From contig JAWZYU010000004.1 of the NCBI GenBank assembly GCA_038380435.1, forward strand, positions 24,650,001 to 24,714,000: a DNA stretch of 64,000 bases, in the 5' to 3' direction. This stretch comes from Ryuthela nishihirai (taxonomy: Eukaryota > Arthropoda > Arachnida > Araneae > Heptathelidae). This document shows positions 32,219-44,435 of the stretch, in pieces; positions within the stretch are counted from its first letter, which is position 1, and each line of letters opens with the position of its first letter. Made by a program: the position numbers and the translations under genes. The notes beneath the pieces were generated by a model that did not search any database, had not been told where the DNA came from, and worked only from the letters and a program-made list of their open reading frames with translations.

Positions 32219-33540
32219 AATGTTGTTATACTCAAAGAAATTTATCTGAGGGGAACGGAGCAGATCCTAACTTATGGTGCAGGCACCTGGTGGTGCCCGA
32301 CGGACCACTCCATAATGTGTAGAAAGCTGTTTGCAGCACAACGACCAGCTTTACTACGTATCACCAGGGCTTATAGGACAACATCTACGGATGCCTTCCT
32401 GGTGTTAGCAGGGATCCCTACGCTATTTTTGACGGTCGGCAAAGAATCGACCATTTTTAGAGTCCTGCAGGCTAAGGAGAAAGCAACATTCCTCGGAGTC
32501 CAGTATGACCCCGAGGATTACGAATCCAGTATGACCCCGAGGATTACGAATATAATACCGCTAAGTAGCTGATTGAGGTGGTATTTATTTTTTTAAGTGG
32601 GAACTCCATCCCACGAGAAGACTGTGTCCTGGTCCAAGGAGTTACCATCAGGTACAGGAACCGAGATATACACCGATGGTTCCAAGAATGGGGACGGTGT
32701 GGGCCTAGCCTTCACCGTCTACACTCAAGGAGCTAAGGTGTATGACTATAATTGGAGGGTTAAAAATAATGGCTCAGCCTTCCAAGCAGAGCTGCTCGCC
32801 ATCAGAGAGGCCGTCAATGACGGCGGTCAGGATGACATACGGCTGTACACGGACAGCCAGGCAGCTCTGCAGGCACTTGAAGATGCAAACAACAGGCATC
32901 AGATAGTAAATGAAATCAAGTGCATCCTGGGCAATCAGAACATGCCCAGAGTATCCTTCTGGATCAAGGTACATGTAGGTCATGAAAGGAACGAGCGGGC
33001 AGACGAACTGGCCCACTCCACAGGTAATAATACTCAACCTGTGCTAGCGGTAAAGACTTCTAAAAATACCCTGAAGTCTATAATTGGTCGAAGAGTACTA
33101 ACAGAGTGGCAGGGGCTCTGGGATACTACTGAGAATGGTCTTCAAAGACATTCTTGAAAAGGGTCAGTCTATCCCTGAGGTCCTCTGACCATTATTTGAC
33201 ACATGTCCTTACGAGACATGGGAGCTTCCCCAAATGCTTGGAGCGATTTAAGATCGCTACCCACAGGTACTGCGGCTGCGAGGCTCCAGATGCGGATGTC
33301 GGGCACTACATCCTCAGGTGTCCGATAACGGAAGGGTTCGTTAACTAACTCAGGGACTCCCAAGCAATCGATGAGGTAGCGGGCGAGCTGGTCACAGTGT
33401 CCATTGAGAGTGCCCGTGTCAGGGCACACTTGAGGGACATAGGCTGGCTTGTCTGCCGGCTCCGGGATTCTCTGACTCCAGGAGCTGCATTCGCTCTTTT
33501 ACTTATCTTCCTATTTTTCACCCGGGCTGCACTCTGCACC
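32219..33540 (+). mobile_element. R1-clade LINE, 3' half (RNase H end)
   Basis: This begins after the RT core (GTEQILTYGAGTWW, LLRITRAYRTTSTDA, LAGIPTLFL). It continues through an RNase H domain and a C-terminal HHCC-type region (SDHYLTHVLTRHGSF, YCGCEAPDADVGHYILRCP at about 33270-33320). There is a local duplication of cagtatgaccccgaggatta at 32500-32545. It is likely the same family as the 5' half at 11.6-14.9 kb, though not proven to be the same copy. Confidence 0.8.
32597..33157 (+). pseudogene. LINE-encoded RNase H domain
   Basis: A 186-codon open frame. The RNase H catalytic residues are visible in order: Asp in EIYTDGSKNGDG, Glu in AFQAELLAIREA, Asp in RLYTDSQAALQAL, and the C-terminal His-Asp region HVGHERNERADELA. 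In R1-type LINEs this domain removes RNA from the RNA-DNA hybrid after reverse transcription. The domain itself looks intact, but the surrounding element is incomplete. The first Met is not a natural start, and the protein would have been part of ORF2. Confidence 0.88.
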
Positions 33541-33692
33541 CCCTATAACACCACCCATACTCCACGTCCCTACTGGTCTCCCCTGAGACAAACTTCATCT
33601 TCTACTTCTAGGCTTCTCTTGCCAAGCACGTGTAGTGTCGTGAGACGGAGCACGTGCTTTCCCCATGTGGGGCGGGTTCCGAAGGATTTCGG

Positions 33693-33753
33693 GGTCTTAT
33701 TTCGAGTGGGGGGCGGGTCCTTCGGGACCCGCCCCCCACCCCGAAATAAAGAC
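33693..33753. repeat. GC-rich hairpin
   Basis: gtggggggcgggtcc-ttcg-ggacccgccccccac forms a perfect 15-bp stem (33706-33739 region). Near-perfect outer extension to ggtctt/aagacc gives arms of about 28 nt. The TTCG loop is a stable tetraloop type. It lies between the R1 3' UTR and a SINE-1 tail. Confidence 0.85.
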
Positions 33754-33830
33754 CTACTACGGCGTATAAACTGATAGGTTTCTGTCAGACCTCTGTGGCA
33801 AGTAGCTGCTTGAGGGGGTATTTTTTTTTA
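33752..33830 (+). mobile_element. SINE-1 fragment, 3' end
   Basis: Only the last 75 bp of SINE-1 are present, from the tactac-ggc-tataaactgat box through gacctctgtggcaagtagct and gcttgaggggg, with a T-rich tail. Confidence 0.85.
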
Positions 33831-36800
33831 TCATATGCGAAAATATGAAAGTTTATCAGAATGGGCCGAAAAAAACATGTTTTACTTTGTTAGGGCTGTC
33901 AAAACAAACTCCGCCTAGCGTTGTAAAATTTATAAGACTAGCTCTGAGTATATAGGTATATATATATATTTAAAATGTTTTTCTGCTGAAACAATTTTAG
34001 CTTGAGTGAAGAAAAAACACGAAATACATTCTTTAATATGTTTATTATTCTCATACTAACTCAACTTTTGACAATACTACATAATTGGAAATATTGAATT
34101 TACAGGAGGGAAAAATAAATTACCAATAAAATGTTTTCACTGCTGCAATCGACAAAAGAAACTTTGTACAATCATAATCCTGTTGTGAGCAGGGTTCCGT
34201 ACATATGTATAAGCTTTATATACTTTTATATATATATTAACTGAGGAAATGATATTCGGGGATACGTCATGGTACTCTTTCAATAACAATAAAATGCGTC
34301 GGAAATCTCACTGTTCCCCAAACACACTTCTACATGTTTATCTACGCTTATAAATACAAATGATCTCTATGTTACAAATAATACAAACTGTACACGCTCG
34401 GATCATCGAGCTGTGGAAATAATACCAGGACCATGGAAACTACATCGAGCTCGACCCGAACTGAACCCGAAATGAATCGGGTGTTGTAGGCAATATGGCA
34501 TATTGCTGCATGAGACAAGGTTCTGCAACAAAACTTTTCATCTGAGAAATCACTGCGCATAATTTCTGGTGCGAAATTTTCCGACTGGTAGTATATATCA
34601 TTAACCTAGCGATATGCTTACAAGATGTCTTTCGACACTTAAAATCATCGCGAATTAATCTCTGCCATCACGCCGAGCTTCTGTGAATCATTCGGATGAG
34701 AACGTACGGAGCAATAATAATTTATCAAGAGGAATGTTAAATTGAGTGCAGCATCAATGGTTTATTGACCGATATCTTACAATAGAGTTTCAGTGGCATT
34801 TTTAATTGAAAATAACGACATATTGGCATTTAAGCATTCTAAATACTAACCTACATCTTTAGAAATGAATTTTGAAGAAAAAAATTCCACGAGTCTGCAT
34901 CTTTAGCGATCTGTTGCTATTTGTTGAGCTCAGAATGAGGAGTCAAGGAAACTTTCTCTTTGCAAATATTTCACAGAAGTAGAGAAATTCTGAATCAATA
35001 GCAATCGAAGAAACCTAAGATGTAATTCTTGAAAAGAAATAAACCACATTGCCAAAAAGTAGGATTATGGGTTAACTTACGGATAAAGAATAAGAAGTTC
35101 AATAGCTGCAAATATCGTCATTTGTAGGAATAGTAACTACGATTAAAAAAAATTAACACAAAGCAATTCTTCTAAATTTTGTCGTGTTACCTGATTTTCG
35201 CAATGATCTACAATTGAAACTGCTGAAGGAATGTAAGTGAATAACGAAAACAATTTATTTATTTATAGTCTCACAGGACCGTGCAAAGGTATCTGGGGAC
35301 CCCCATCCAATGTTTTAAATATATTGTTAAAAACTTATGGAATTCAAATTATCTTTCCTTTTTTTAATCTTTCTAAACTTGCTTAAATTCCTGTCCCGTA
35401 CTTCAGATACTAGCATGAAGAGTTCATAGTGGCCCATTCACCTCCCCACTTTGGACGGTCCATGGACTGACAATATGAATTTTGCTGTATATAACTTAAG
35501 TAAAATATCAAGGAGTTAAGAAACCTATATTTCACAGCCCATTGAATATCAGTACAAATTCATTTGTATTTGAAGCCTCATCTTTTGGGAATCGATCATT
35601 TAGAATAAAACAATTAACATAAGGTAACGCAAACAATTGCTAAGCCTATTTGGCATAAGTCGCACCACATTATGAACATGCACAATGGCAATAATTGGTC
35701 CACAGTTAACAATGATCGGTTAATATCAGGGTACATCTCTTGAATCAGAGAAACTGCATACGTTGAATAGTTTCTTTACAGTGGGCAAGTTCAAATGCGT
35801 GCCGCTAATACACAAACAGCCTCATGTTACCATCAGTGGAAAGCCAATTTCAGAGCTCCATGACTAAGTATTTTATGGGAAAACGAAATTAATGATAATT
35901 CAAACACTCGTAAAAAATTATCGGAATAATGATTTTCAACAATATAGGTTCAATAAAGATATGGAAGATGAAATATTTTACAGCAGCGTTGATTATTATA
36001 GGAATTTATTAAAATTTCACAAAGTAACACGTATAACTGTTTAAATTTCTGAACATGCTATTTTTCACATTTTGTCAACTAAAAAAATATTAGGACGAGC
36101 GAAGCTTCTGTTAAACATTCCAGGTTTTTTTTTTATAACACTTTGATATATATATAGTGAAAAGTCGATTTTTTTCATTCCTGTATTCATCACTTTTCAG
36201 GATGCATCGTCACTTTGTGAACTTCCTATCTAGATCCCATTTAACCAGCGTCAAATTTTCGCGCAATTCAGCGTTCCTCCAAGAGCCGTTTTCTTACATT
36301 TCTCTTTCAAAATTCGCGTTCCCGTCTATTTTTTTGTCCGATAATTTTTTGTTCCTCCTGCTATACAGTTTTCAGAAATATTTCCTCTTGGTTACAGCGC
36401 GAAACAGAAAGAGACCAATAGAGAATTGTGTTGAAGCTTTCGGGCTCTTGATGAGCTGTCAGCTATGTGAGCAGCCCAGATTTCCCCCTAAGCTAATGGG
36501 AAATCTGGGCTAATAGTAAAACAAATATTACCGAAAATCTAGATTTGGGGAATTTTTTTTTCAGATATTCTTTTTTTGTGTCATTTTGCTGCACAATCAC
36601 ATGAAACACAATTTTCCCTCTCACAACCTGGAAATGGCTCAATATTTTTGATAATTCTCAGAGCAAGCAGAGTGAAGAAGAAAAATCTTTAAATCCCAAA
36701 TGAGTAATTTGAGTTTTAAATGTTACTGCGAATTGAACATTTCAAGTTATATACTATGCATAATATTAATTTTACCACATTTTAACAAAACTGCATTACT

Positions 36801-36900
36801 TATTTTTAAAAATTTCAACATCCCTTTCGCTTACCTTCATTCTATGTGGTTGTAAAAGCAAAACAATATTTCTAATATTAAATAAAAGTTCTAAACTGTA
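33831..36900. other. AT-rich non-coding stretch
   Basis: No gene or known transposon is recognised. The plus-strand open frame at 36157-36513 (118 codons, rich in Phe, Leu and Ser) has no domain and its end overlaps a hairpin, so I treat it as chance. Confidence 0.45.
36473..36511. repeat. Short perfect hairpin
   Basis: 14-nt arms agcccagatttccc and complement (36473-36486, 36498-36511) with an 11-nt loop. Confidence 0.85.
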
Positions 36901-36990
36901 AAGTATTACTGCTTATGACAGTAGTAGTAATACTTCTTTTAACAGTGATACCAATAACCTTATAACAGTGAAGTTATTGGTATCACTATT
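36901..36990. repeat. Fold-back repeat, copy 1
   Basis: cttatgacagtagtagtaat, acttctttta and gataccaataaccttata recur at 41791-41864. In this copy cttttaacagtgataccaataac pairs with the downstream complement gttattggtatcactattaa, giving a stem of over 20 bp. A small MITE is likely. Confidence 0.7.
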
Positions 36991-37201
36991 AAAAGAGTAA
37001 CAGTGTATTGCCGCACTACCAATTCGCGTGAGGGAAAAACCGGCCACGTGTGAGAACTTCAGTAACTGAAGAGCATCCAAATAGAACATTTCTTATCTGC
37101 CAGTTTGGTGCATACGCACCCTGAATAATTTGCACATTTTCCAAGGAACTATTGTGCTACTTTTCATGGTAATAAAATTTCAACTTTCACTACTCGCGTG
37201 G

Positions 37202-37463
37202 AACACTCGTTCCAACATTAGCTGAGGGAACACTGCTTTCAAAAAGCATTCATTCATGCGCATTGAGAAAAGCCGCAATTTCAATTTCAACACTCGTTCC
37301 AACATTAGCTGAGGGAACACTGCTTTCAAAAAGCATTCATTCATGCGCATTGAGAAAAGCCGCAATTTCAATTTCAATTTCAACACTCGTTCCAACATTA
37401 GCTGAGGGAACATTGCTTTCAAAAAGCATTCATTCATGCGCATTAAGAAAAGCCGCAATTTCA
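37202..37463. repeat. Three tandem copies of an 87-bp unit
   Basis: Units start with aacactcgttccaacattag at 37202, 37289 and 37382. Spacings of 87 and 93 differ by a six-base atttca duplication. Near-identity between units implies a recent expansion. The open frames it creates on both strands follow from the periodicity and are not evidence of a gene. Confidence 0.95.
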
Positions 37464-40400
37464 ACTGAAACACCACGCTGTAAAGAAACTGTTAACAGAG
37501 GTAAAAAAATATTGCTTTATCTAAAAAAAATTGTTGTTCGTTTACATGGGAGCTTTTTACATGCAATTCTTTATAAACTTTTATCGTCATTTTGCATGTT
37601 CTTTGGTGTTTTAGTAATTTTTTTATGATGGTGTCATTTTTTATGTGATGTTTCCTACATTCATCGTTTTTATCGAACCCTTCAAAAACTATAAACAGAA
37701 GTTTCACTAACAACGTTGAAATTTAAGCTTATGGCGATGTGATTTCGACTAAGGGTCGGGAACGTACTTCTTCCACTTTTCTGCATAAATTCAAAGCACT
37801 ACTGCAACATATCCTCTATTAAAAATTTATATCGTTCAATTACTTAAAAATTACAATTCAAGAACTCATCAAAATTAACAGTAATGGTTTCCTTGACCTT
37901 CCATATTCGAAGTGCAAAAATGTCATGCTTGTAGCTAGCTGATCGTCTGAATTTTCTAATATTTCACCTGAATCTTTTTGCGTGACATCAATTGGAACGC
38001 GTCACATGACAACGATGATTATTTGAAACCTTTCATATAGATGTAGTTTTTTTTTATCCCATTCTCATTTTAGAAATTACGGAACTTCGACTTTGGCTAG
38101 CCATTGACATAAAGCGCTCAATGCTTCAGATGCATTTGAGTACATTTCTTTAAAACACTTTGCATACAATTCTGTAACAGGTTTGGTTCTACTTTAACAG
38201 GAAATACGATTTACCAAAGCTGTTTTATATTGGAGCAGTATAATAAATATTTCTGTTTAATTAACATACATATTTTGATTCTAAATGCCAACTTAAAAAT
38301 ATATTCATATGCGATGGTTTTCGTTACTAGACGCTTATGTGAAATATAACTCACAATGCTATGGTTAGTTATTTATTACTCTATTATTAGCAAGAACGAC
38401 CATTCTACTAATGCTCAAACAATTTTTTAACACTACCCGAAAGAGTTAGAATGAGGAACTGTAATCAGAATAAGTTTCAAGTTGTTGTTACCTATAGACT
38501 TTGGTCTGGGGTGGAGTAGTTGCTCGGAAAAAATTGCCTTCATTCTTTCAAGCCTTTATTAAATCAGGTTTGCATATTTCATTTAACAATTTCATTTGCT
38601 TTTGTTAGGATGGACATTTTGATTGTCGCAGCATTTAACTATTGCAAAACGATAAGTTTCGAAATCTTCCTGAAGGGGAATCTTTTACACTACACATGTT
38701 GCATGGAATGCTCGTTTGCAAAAGCAGAAAATTGTGAGAAACGAAATAAAATGCTGGTACAGATGCTGCTTAATTTAGCAGGAAACAATTTTCGTCTTTT
38801 ACCTAATTATTTGGTATTTCAATGAAACAGATATTCTACACGATGAAGTTTAAAAATTTATCTAGGTCTTGTACTTAGATAAATGTTGGTGTTGGGATCA
38901 GCAATTACGAGATATTTTGCAAATCCATGTCAGGGCACATAAAATTCACGCTAAGTGTGATTAAATACCGATTGTGCAAGTTCACATTTAACCTAAAACG
39001 CTAATGTTAGATAAGTAACATTTTAGTACATCATCAATATAGATTCTAGTATTTTAAGAAAACAATTTTTTGGTATCATTGCTCCATAAAACAGTTTGAA
39101 AATGCTTATACCGCATTACTACTATACAAAAGATCCAGGTTACCTCTAATGCAGTGGTTCTCAACTAGGTAACACAAACAAAATGTTAAATATTAATTTT
39201 TAAAATAAAATATGCATGCAGATTTCAGTAATTACATTTCAACGAGGTTTACTTTTGATATTCGAATTATGCTGATTTAAATAAAAATTTAAAATTCATT
39301 AATTTATGACTTTGTATTTTTAATATGAGGTGGAGACAGATGTTTGCTTTTAGGGATGTTGCAAAGAAAAGTGGAAGATAAAAAAAGCTGAGAACCATTG
39401 ATCTAACGCACGTTTTTCATCGTCTTGTTTTTCGTTACATTATTTGGATTAATTTCTGTTCTGAAAACAATTGTAGCAATAAAAATAAATTGCATCCATA
39501 AAAATACAGAATACACAAAAATAGAAAATTCAAAGTTGGTCCAAGTTTTGTTAATAAGGCTAGACAAAAAAAAAAATTGTTAAAGAAATGTAAAAATATC
39601 TACTGCATAAAAAATATTCATACAACAATGTTCTGCCATTTGTATTGCACATAAAACATTTTGTTTTTCATCACAAAACACCAAACGCAATAACAATGTT
39701 AATATGCTAACAGATTTGTACTGGAACCATTACAACAGAAAATACAGATGACATATGAGAAATGGCCTCTTTTCATCCAGAAAGGGCTTTGAAATTGCCA
39801 AGATTTTTTTTGAGCTGCAAAGACACTATTATCTTGAAGAGTCAGTCACAGAAATTGAGAATAGGGCATGAAACAGTAATTGCAACAGATATTAGACTTT
39901 GCAGATTTAAGACATATCAATCATTGATTTAAATACCATATAAGATAACAACAAAAACACTTTAAATTTTTTTAATGATAAATATTTCTTGTACAGCCTG
40001 TTTAGATAATCAAGTCAGGTTTCTGCTAATGAAAAAAAAGATGCTATGATGGATTCAGAAGACAAGCTATCAAATTTTAAGAAAGAATCCTCTGAATAAT
40101 AATTATAGTTCAATAGCTCTGTTAATGGAAAAGAACAAAGTATCTAAAGTTTTTCAATACTGTCATCTTTGAGTGCTGAGAATATACTTTAAAATACTAG
40201 AAATGCTGAAAATGCATGTAATTAAAATTAATTAACCACTGCCAGTTAATTTGGATATATGAAGTGATCGAATATTTTACAATTTTTAGCAACTCATCCA
40301 CCTGATTCTTAACAAAATAATCAACTAAAAAAAGTGATCTTATAAGAGATTACTTTTTTTTTCTCATTTTTTCAAAAAGGTCTACATTTTTTCGTCAAAA

Positions 40401-40510
40401 TTGTATTTTGCACTAATATTTAAAACAATACCTAAGGTATTTCTTTAATTACGATTTGCAAACCATTACCTACTTTCTTGGGAAAAAAATCCAACATTTT
40501 CATATATTAT
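37464..40510. other. AT-rich non-coding stretch
   Basis: No domain, transposon end or long repeat is recognised. The 101-codon frame at 38520-38825 is unassigned and probably chance. Confidence 0.45.
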
Positions 40511-40565
40511 AGGCTCCTGTTAGACCTCTGTGGCAAGCAGCTGCTTGAGGGGATATTTACATATT
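40511..40565 (+). mobile_element. SINE-1 fragment, 3' end
   Basis: aggctcctgttagacctctg, tggcaagcagctgcttgagg and a tattta tail: the terminal 50 bp of SINE-1 only. Confidence 0.85.
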
Positions 40566-41300
40566 TATTTTATTTATTTGGGACAAAGGCATAAATATAT
40601 CAATCCATCACTTTTACAACATAAATTACAACAGTAACAGTTGTAAATGGAATTAAAATTAAAATTTAATTACATCTTTTATTTCTCAAATCTATTGATT
40701 TATTTGAATGCAATTCTAATTGGAAATCTTTAGTTAGCTGCTTTAAATAAATATTTAAGCTTTTTCAAAGAAGTGGAGAAAATGCACTGAAGTTGAATGC
40801 TTCCTGTGAGATGATAGGTATCTGCAGATCTTTAGGTGTAGGAAATTCAGCACAAAAATTAAAAACTCATAATCACGACTTTCAATGCAGAAAAAATATG
40901 ACAAACATAACTTATCAGTAAGCTAGCTATAAATATTTATGCAAAGAACAAATTACTATAAGCATTTAAAAATATCTGCTGTATTATTTTTAAAGTAATC
41001 AATCTCTGTATTTAGTTGTTAATAAAAAATATCACTAGCAAAAAAGCTGCAGTACGGTTGAAATTGTTTGAATCAGAATACGCTGAGTTGTCAAATATTT
41101 CACTTATAAACCTTGAGAAGCTCAGTAAAACTAAATGTTTCAGCAATTTCGATTTCTTTTTGCCACATTTGAAGTTGGATTCAACAAGATTTTAATTTAG
41201 TACTGCCAAATATGAATTTCTAGAGAGGGGAGGAAAATGGAAATTTACTACTGAAGAATTTGAATTTTCCTTTTGAATCATCCTGTATTTTTAAGAATTT
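40566..41300. other. AT-rich non-coding stretch
   Basis: Nothing recognised. Confidence 0.45.
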
Positions 41301-41464
41301 AACACTTTCAAAAATTTATTATTAAGTAACTAGGTTATATTTGAACATGTAGTCAAAGCTAATTTATAAAGGAAGAATTGAGAAATGTAAAGGTAACTCT
41401 ACAATTGGCGCATACTACATGTTCATATAACCTAGTTACTGAACAATAAATTTTTGAAAGTGTT
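41301..41464. mobile_element. 164-bp inverted-repeat element (MITE)
   Basis: Arms of about 51-53 nt, 41301-41353 (aacactttcaaaaatttatt, aactaggttat, gaacatgtagt) and 41414-41464 (the complement), surround a 60-bp interior. Arms differ at only a few positions. No clear target-site duplication is seen. Confidence 0.8.
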
Positions 41465-41790
41465 CAAATGCTTTGAATTTAAAATCTTTTTGATTAACCT
41501 GTTCTGTATTAACAAATGTTAATCTCTCTAAAGAATTACTGAATAATTTCCATTTGTATCGTTAACTTTTTTAACAGAATATTAAAATATCGAGAATTGC
41601 AGAATGGCCTGGACATAACTATTTTTAACTCAGCTACAATTTCAGATTTATCTAATTACATTATGCTATCCTTTCCTGCTCACTGTGCAACTGAATAATA
41701 ACTATCAGAAATGTATAAATTTATGAAATTATATTGATATTTATCATGAAAAACAGTCATATTTTGAATACTAATTTATTGTCAAATAAT

Positions 41791-41864
41791 AAAGTATTTC
41801 TACTTATGACAGTAGTAGTAATACTTCTTTTAATAATGATACCAATAACCTTATAAAAGTGAGC
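41791..41864. repeat. Fold-back repeat, copy 2
   Basis: This matches 36901-36974 through cttatgacagtagtagtaat and gataccaataaccttataa but lacks the second arm. Confidence 0.7.
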
Positions 41865-42696
41865 TATTCAGGGTCTTTGAATGTCAAATTAATAACTGAG
41901 CAGTAATGTTTGCATTGGTATTGTCAGAGGTGATGGAGCAATTGTTACCTGAAATTTACAATTTGCCTTATTTCAGTTATTTCAATTTACATCTCATTCT
42001 TACCTCCAGAATAATTCCTGCCACTCTCATGGCTAATTGCTTTTAACAGAGCATTAAATATATAGTGAAAGTGTACATGTTATAAAAGTGACAAAAAGCA
42101 TAAAAGTGAACATAAACTAAGAGCTGCTAATTGCATATTTCATTGATATTTTGAACATTTTATTCTCAATTACAGTTTGCAGCTGTTCATGTGATAACTA
42201 CAGTGTGATAATTTTAAATGAGAACTTTTGAATAATTTAATTTCGATAGAAAAGTACTCGCAGCATGGAAATTTGTAACCTTCTTAACACCTTTTATAAG
42301 ACCAATATAGTTTTCAAGACAATCAAGTTGCTACCAACTTTCATGCTAGCAACTCTTCCTACTCAAAAAATTAAATAGTTTCAAGAGTTCTTTCAATGAT
42401 CACTTTATATAAATCCATTTATTATAAGTGCAAAAAGAGATTCTTTCATAAAAGGAGTATGCCAATTGAAAAATGTGGAAATGAAACTGGCATTTACTAG
42501 AACTGAGGGACAATGTAACCCATAATTGTATTTAAAATTTTAGTTTGGGTTGCATTAATTTAATGAATAGCTGATACTTTTCATACCTAAATCCTTTAGG
42601 CTCTGTGTCTGAAAGGTCTCAAAGGATACAATGAGCTTTTGCTATGGAAAAAATTAAATATATTTTTCGAGCCATATCATTAAAATTAACCATAAT

Positions 42697-42847
42697 AAAA
42701 AATAAATTCCCCCTCAAGTACCTGCTTGCCACAGAGGTCTGACAGGAGCCTGTCAGTTTATACACCAAAGTAGAAGGTCTGAGAGGATGGTGGGACCTCA
42801 GCAGAAAAACAACACAAATGTCCATGCCTCACCCAGGGCTCGGACCA
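42697..42847 (-). mobile_element. SINE-1 copy, head mostly lost
   Basis: Tail, 3' module and body are present on the minus strand up to a degraded B-box (gggctcgga). The tRNA-like 5' half is missing. Confidence 0.85.
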
Positions 42848-42984
42848 TAATTTAAAACAAACCTAAAACAAGTTTTACAGAAAATGGTGGAGGAGTGATT
42901 CCCAGGATACCTCCTGGCAAATTTGTCTACGTGAATTTAAATTTTTTTTATCATGAAGTGTTTGAGAATGGCTAGAATAATAGT

Positions 42985-43160
42985 CTTTTTACTTCAGTAT
43001 GTGACCTGTCCTCAAAATTTTTCTCATGATTGGGCTAAATGACCAGTGCAACACCTACAGCTCAGTCAGAGTGGTTGAAAGAGATCTGTTGGGCAACTGT
43101 TATGAAAGGTGGATGCTTTTGTCAAGGCCACCTAATATATTCCTTAATGTACACAATTAT
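42985..43160 (-). mobile_element. Old SINE-2 relic
   Basis: Scattered matches to SINE-2 in the right order (gggctaaatgaccag, ctgttgggcaactgtt, tcaaggccacct, ttccttaatgtacaca) suggest a strongly diverged copy without the head. Confidence 0.5.
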
Positions 43161-44354
43161 ATTAGTGTTTTCAATTTTTTAATTACCTTCTTCTGAAGAA
43201 GAGGAAAGCTTAATGCCAGTAAGATTATGAATAGAATTTATAAATCTTGGGTTATAAGTCCTGACATGCTCCTACTTTGAGGAATTACCCATTATTTTAC
43301 TTTCAGCTCATTCATCGTTTTTTTTCAATATCTTAATGCTATAAAACATTTGAATTAATAACTGCATTGATTTTTGTACACAAAAATACTGAATAAATTA
43401 ATATGGAGGAAAGGTCTCTGTGGCAAAAATTTATTTTCAGAATTCATTCAAAAAATTTAAATTTTTATAATAAAGAAATTAGAAGCTTTGAAATTAGTTT
43501 TAAAGAAAGTGATTAACTGATTTTCTACCTTCAGTGTGGAATATATTTTAGATCTTTTACCCTCAGACATATGATTTTTGGAAAAAAAATACCATTAGCT
43601 TAATGTTTTTTTGAAAATGCAACATGTATCACTCTTTTTCCAAGTCCACTTTTTCCAAATATTCATGGAAATAATTTTGAAGAATTCTCATAGAAGATTT
43701 GGTGCTCCTAAGAATTTTTGTCATTCTATGAAATCTCCACAATGAAATTTATTATAAATTTGCAGCTTACGTAATCCTTTACAATGAATAAGAATATCAA
43801 CCTCTGCAAATTTAAAATTATTGACAATTTAAGAATTCAGGAAAAATATTGTTCCATTTTTTATTAGACTATACTTATTAAAAATTCCTAATTATAGAAA
43901 ATATACTCAGGAAATAATAGCTTTTATGATAGAATACACCTTATTTGTATATTACATGCTTCAATAAAAACACTGCTTATGAAAACAAATTTTAAAAAGC
44001 TTCATGTTATAGGAAACAACCTAATATTAAAAAGTGACAAAGCTTGAAAATATAAATTTCTGCAGATTTTCCCTACATTATACTGCATGAAATTTGTTCA
44101 ATTGCCTTGGCAACAAAAGAAATATTTGCAATAGTATCTTCATTTAAACTGATTAAAAATAAGAGCTCTATGTGTTCAATTATTACAGACAATGAAAGGT
44201 TTTAAGAGAAATTACTTTCCACAATAACATATTTTAATAAATATATGCAATGATAAAAACAGTACCACTTAAGTAATATTTGCCATTTTATAAAAATTTA
44301 TTAATTACAAGCTTTAGTTTAAATATATTTTGCAATTTAATTTTATCAAATTCA

Positions 44355-44435
44355 CTAGTTACCCAAATTTATAACACTTTTTAATAGCTGATAATAAACT
44401 CAGTAGTTTAATATCAGCTGTTCAAAAGTTATTTA
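44355..44435. repeat. Small fold-back repeat, copy 1
   Basis: acacttttaatagctgataa-type sequence, with agctgataataaactcag and its partial complement tttaatatcagctgttcaaa, occurs here and at 47060-47145. It can fold into a stem of about 24 bp. Confidence 0.6.

Noticed and set aside
36157..36513. 118-residue protein
   Set aside because: Low-complexity hydrophobic and serine-rich, no domain, no splice or promoter context, and its end runs into a hairpin.
37263..37628. Repetitive protein encoded in the 87-bp repeats
   Set aside because: 87 is a multiple of three, so any frame stays open through the repeats; both strands are open.
38520..38825. 101-residue cysteine-containing protein
   Set aside because: No signal peptide pattern, family resemblance or exon signals; an isolated open frame in AT-rich DNA.
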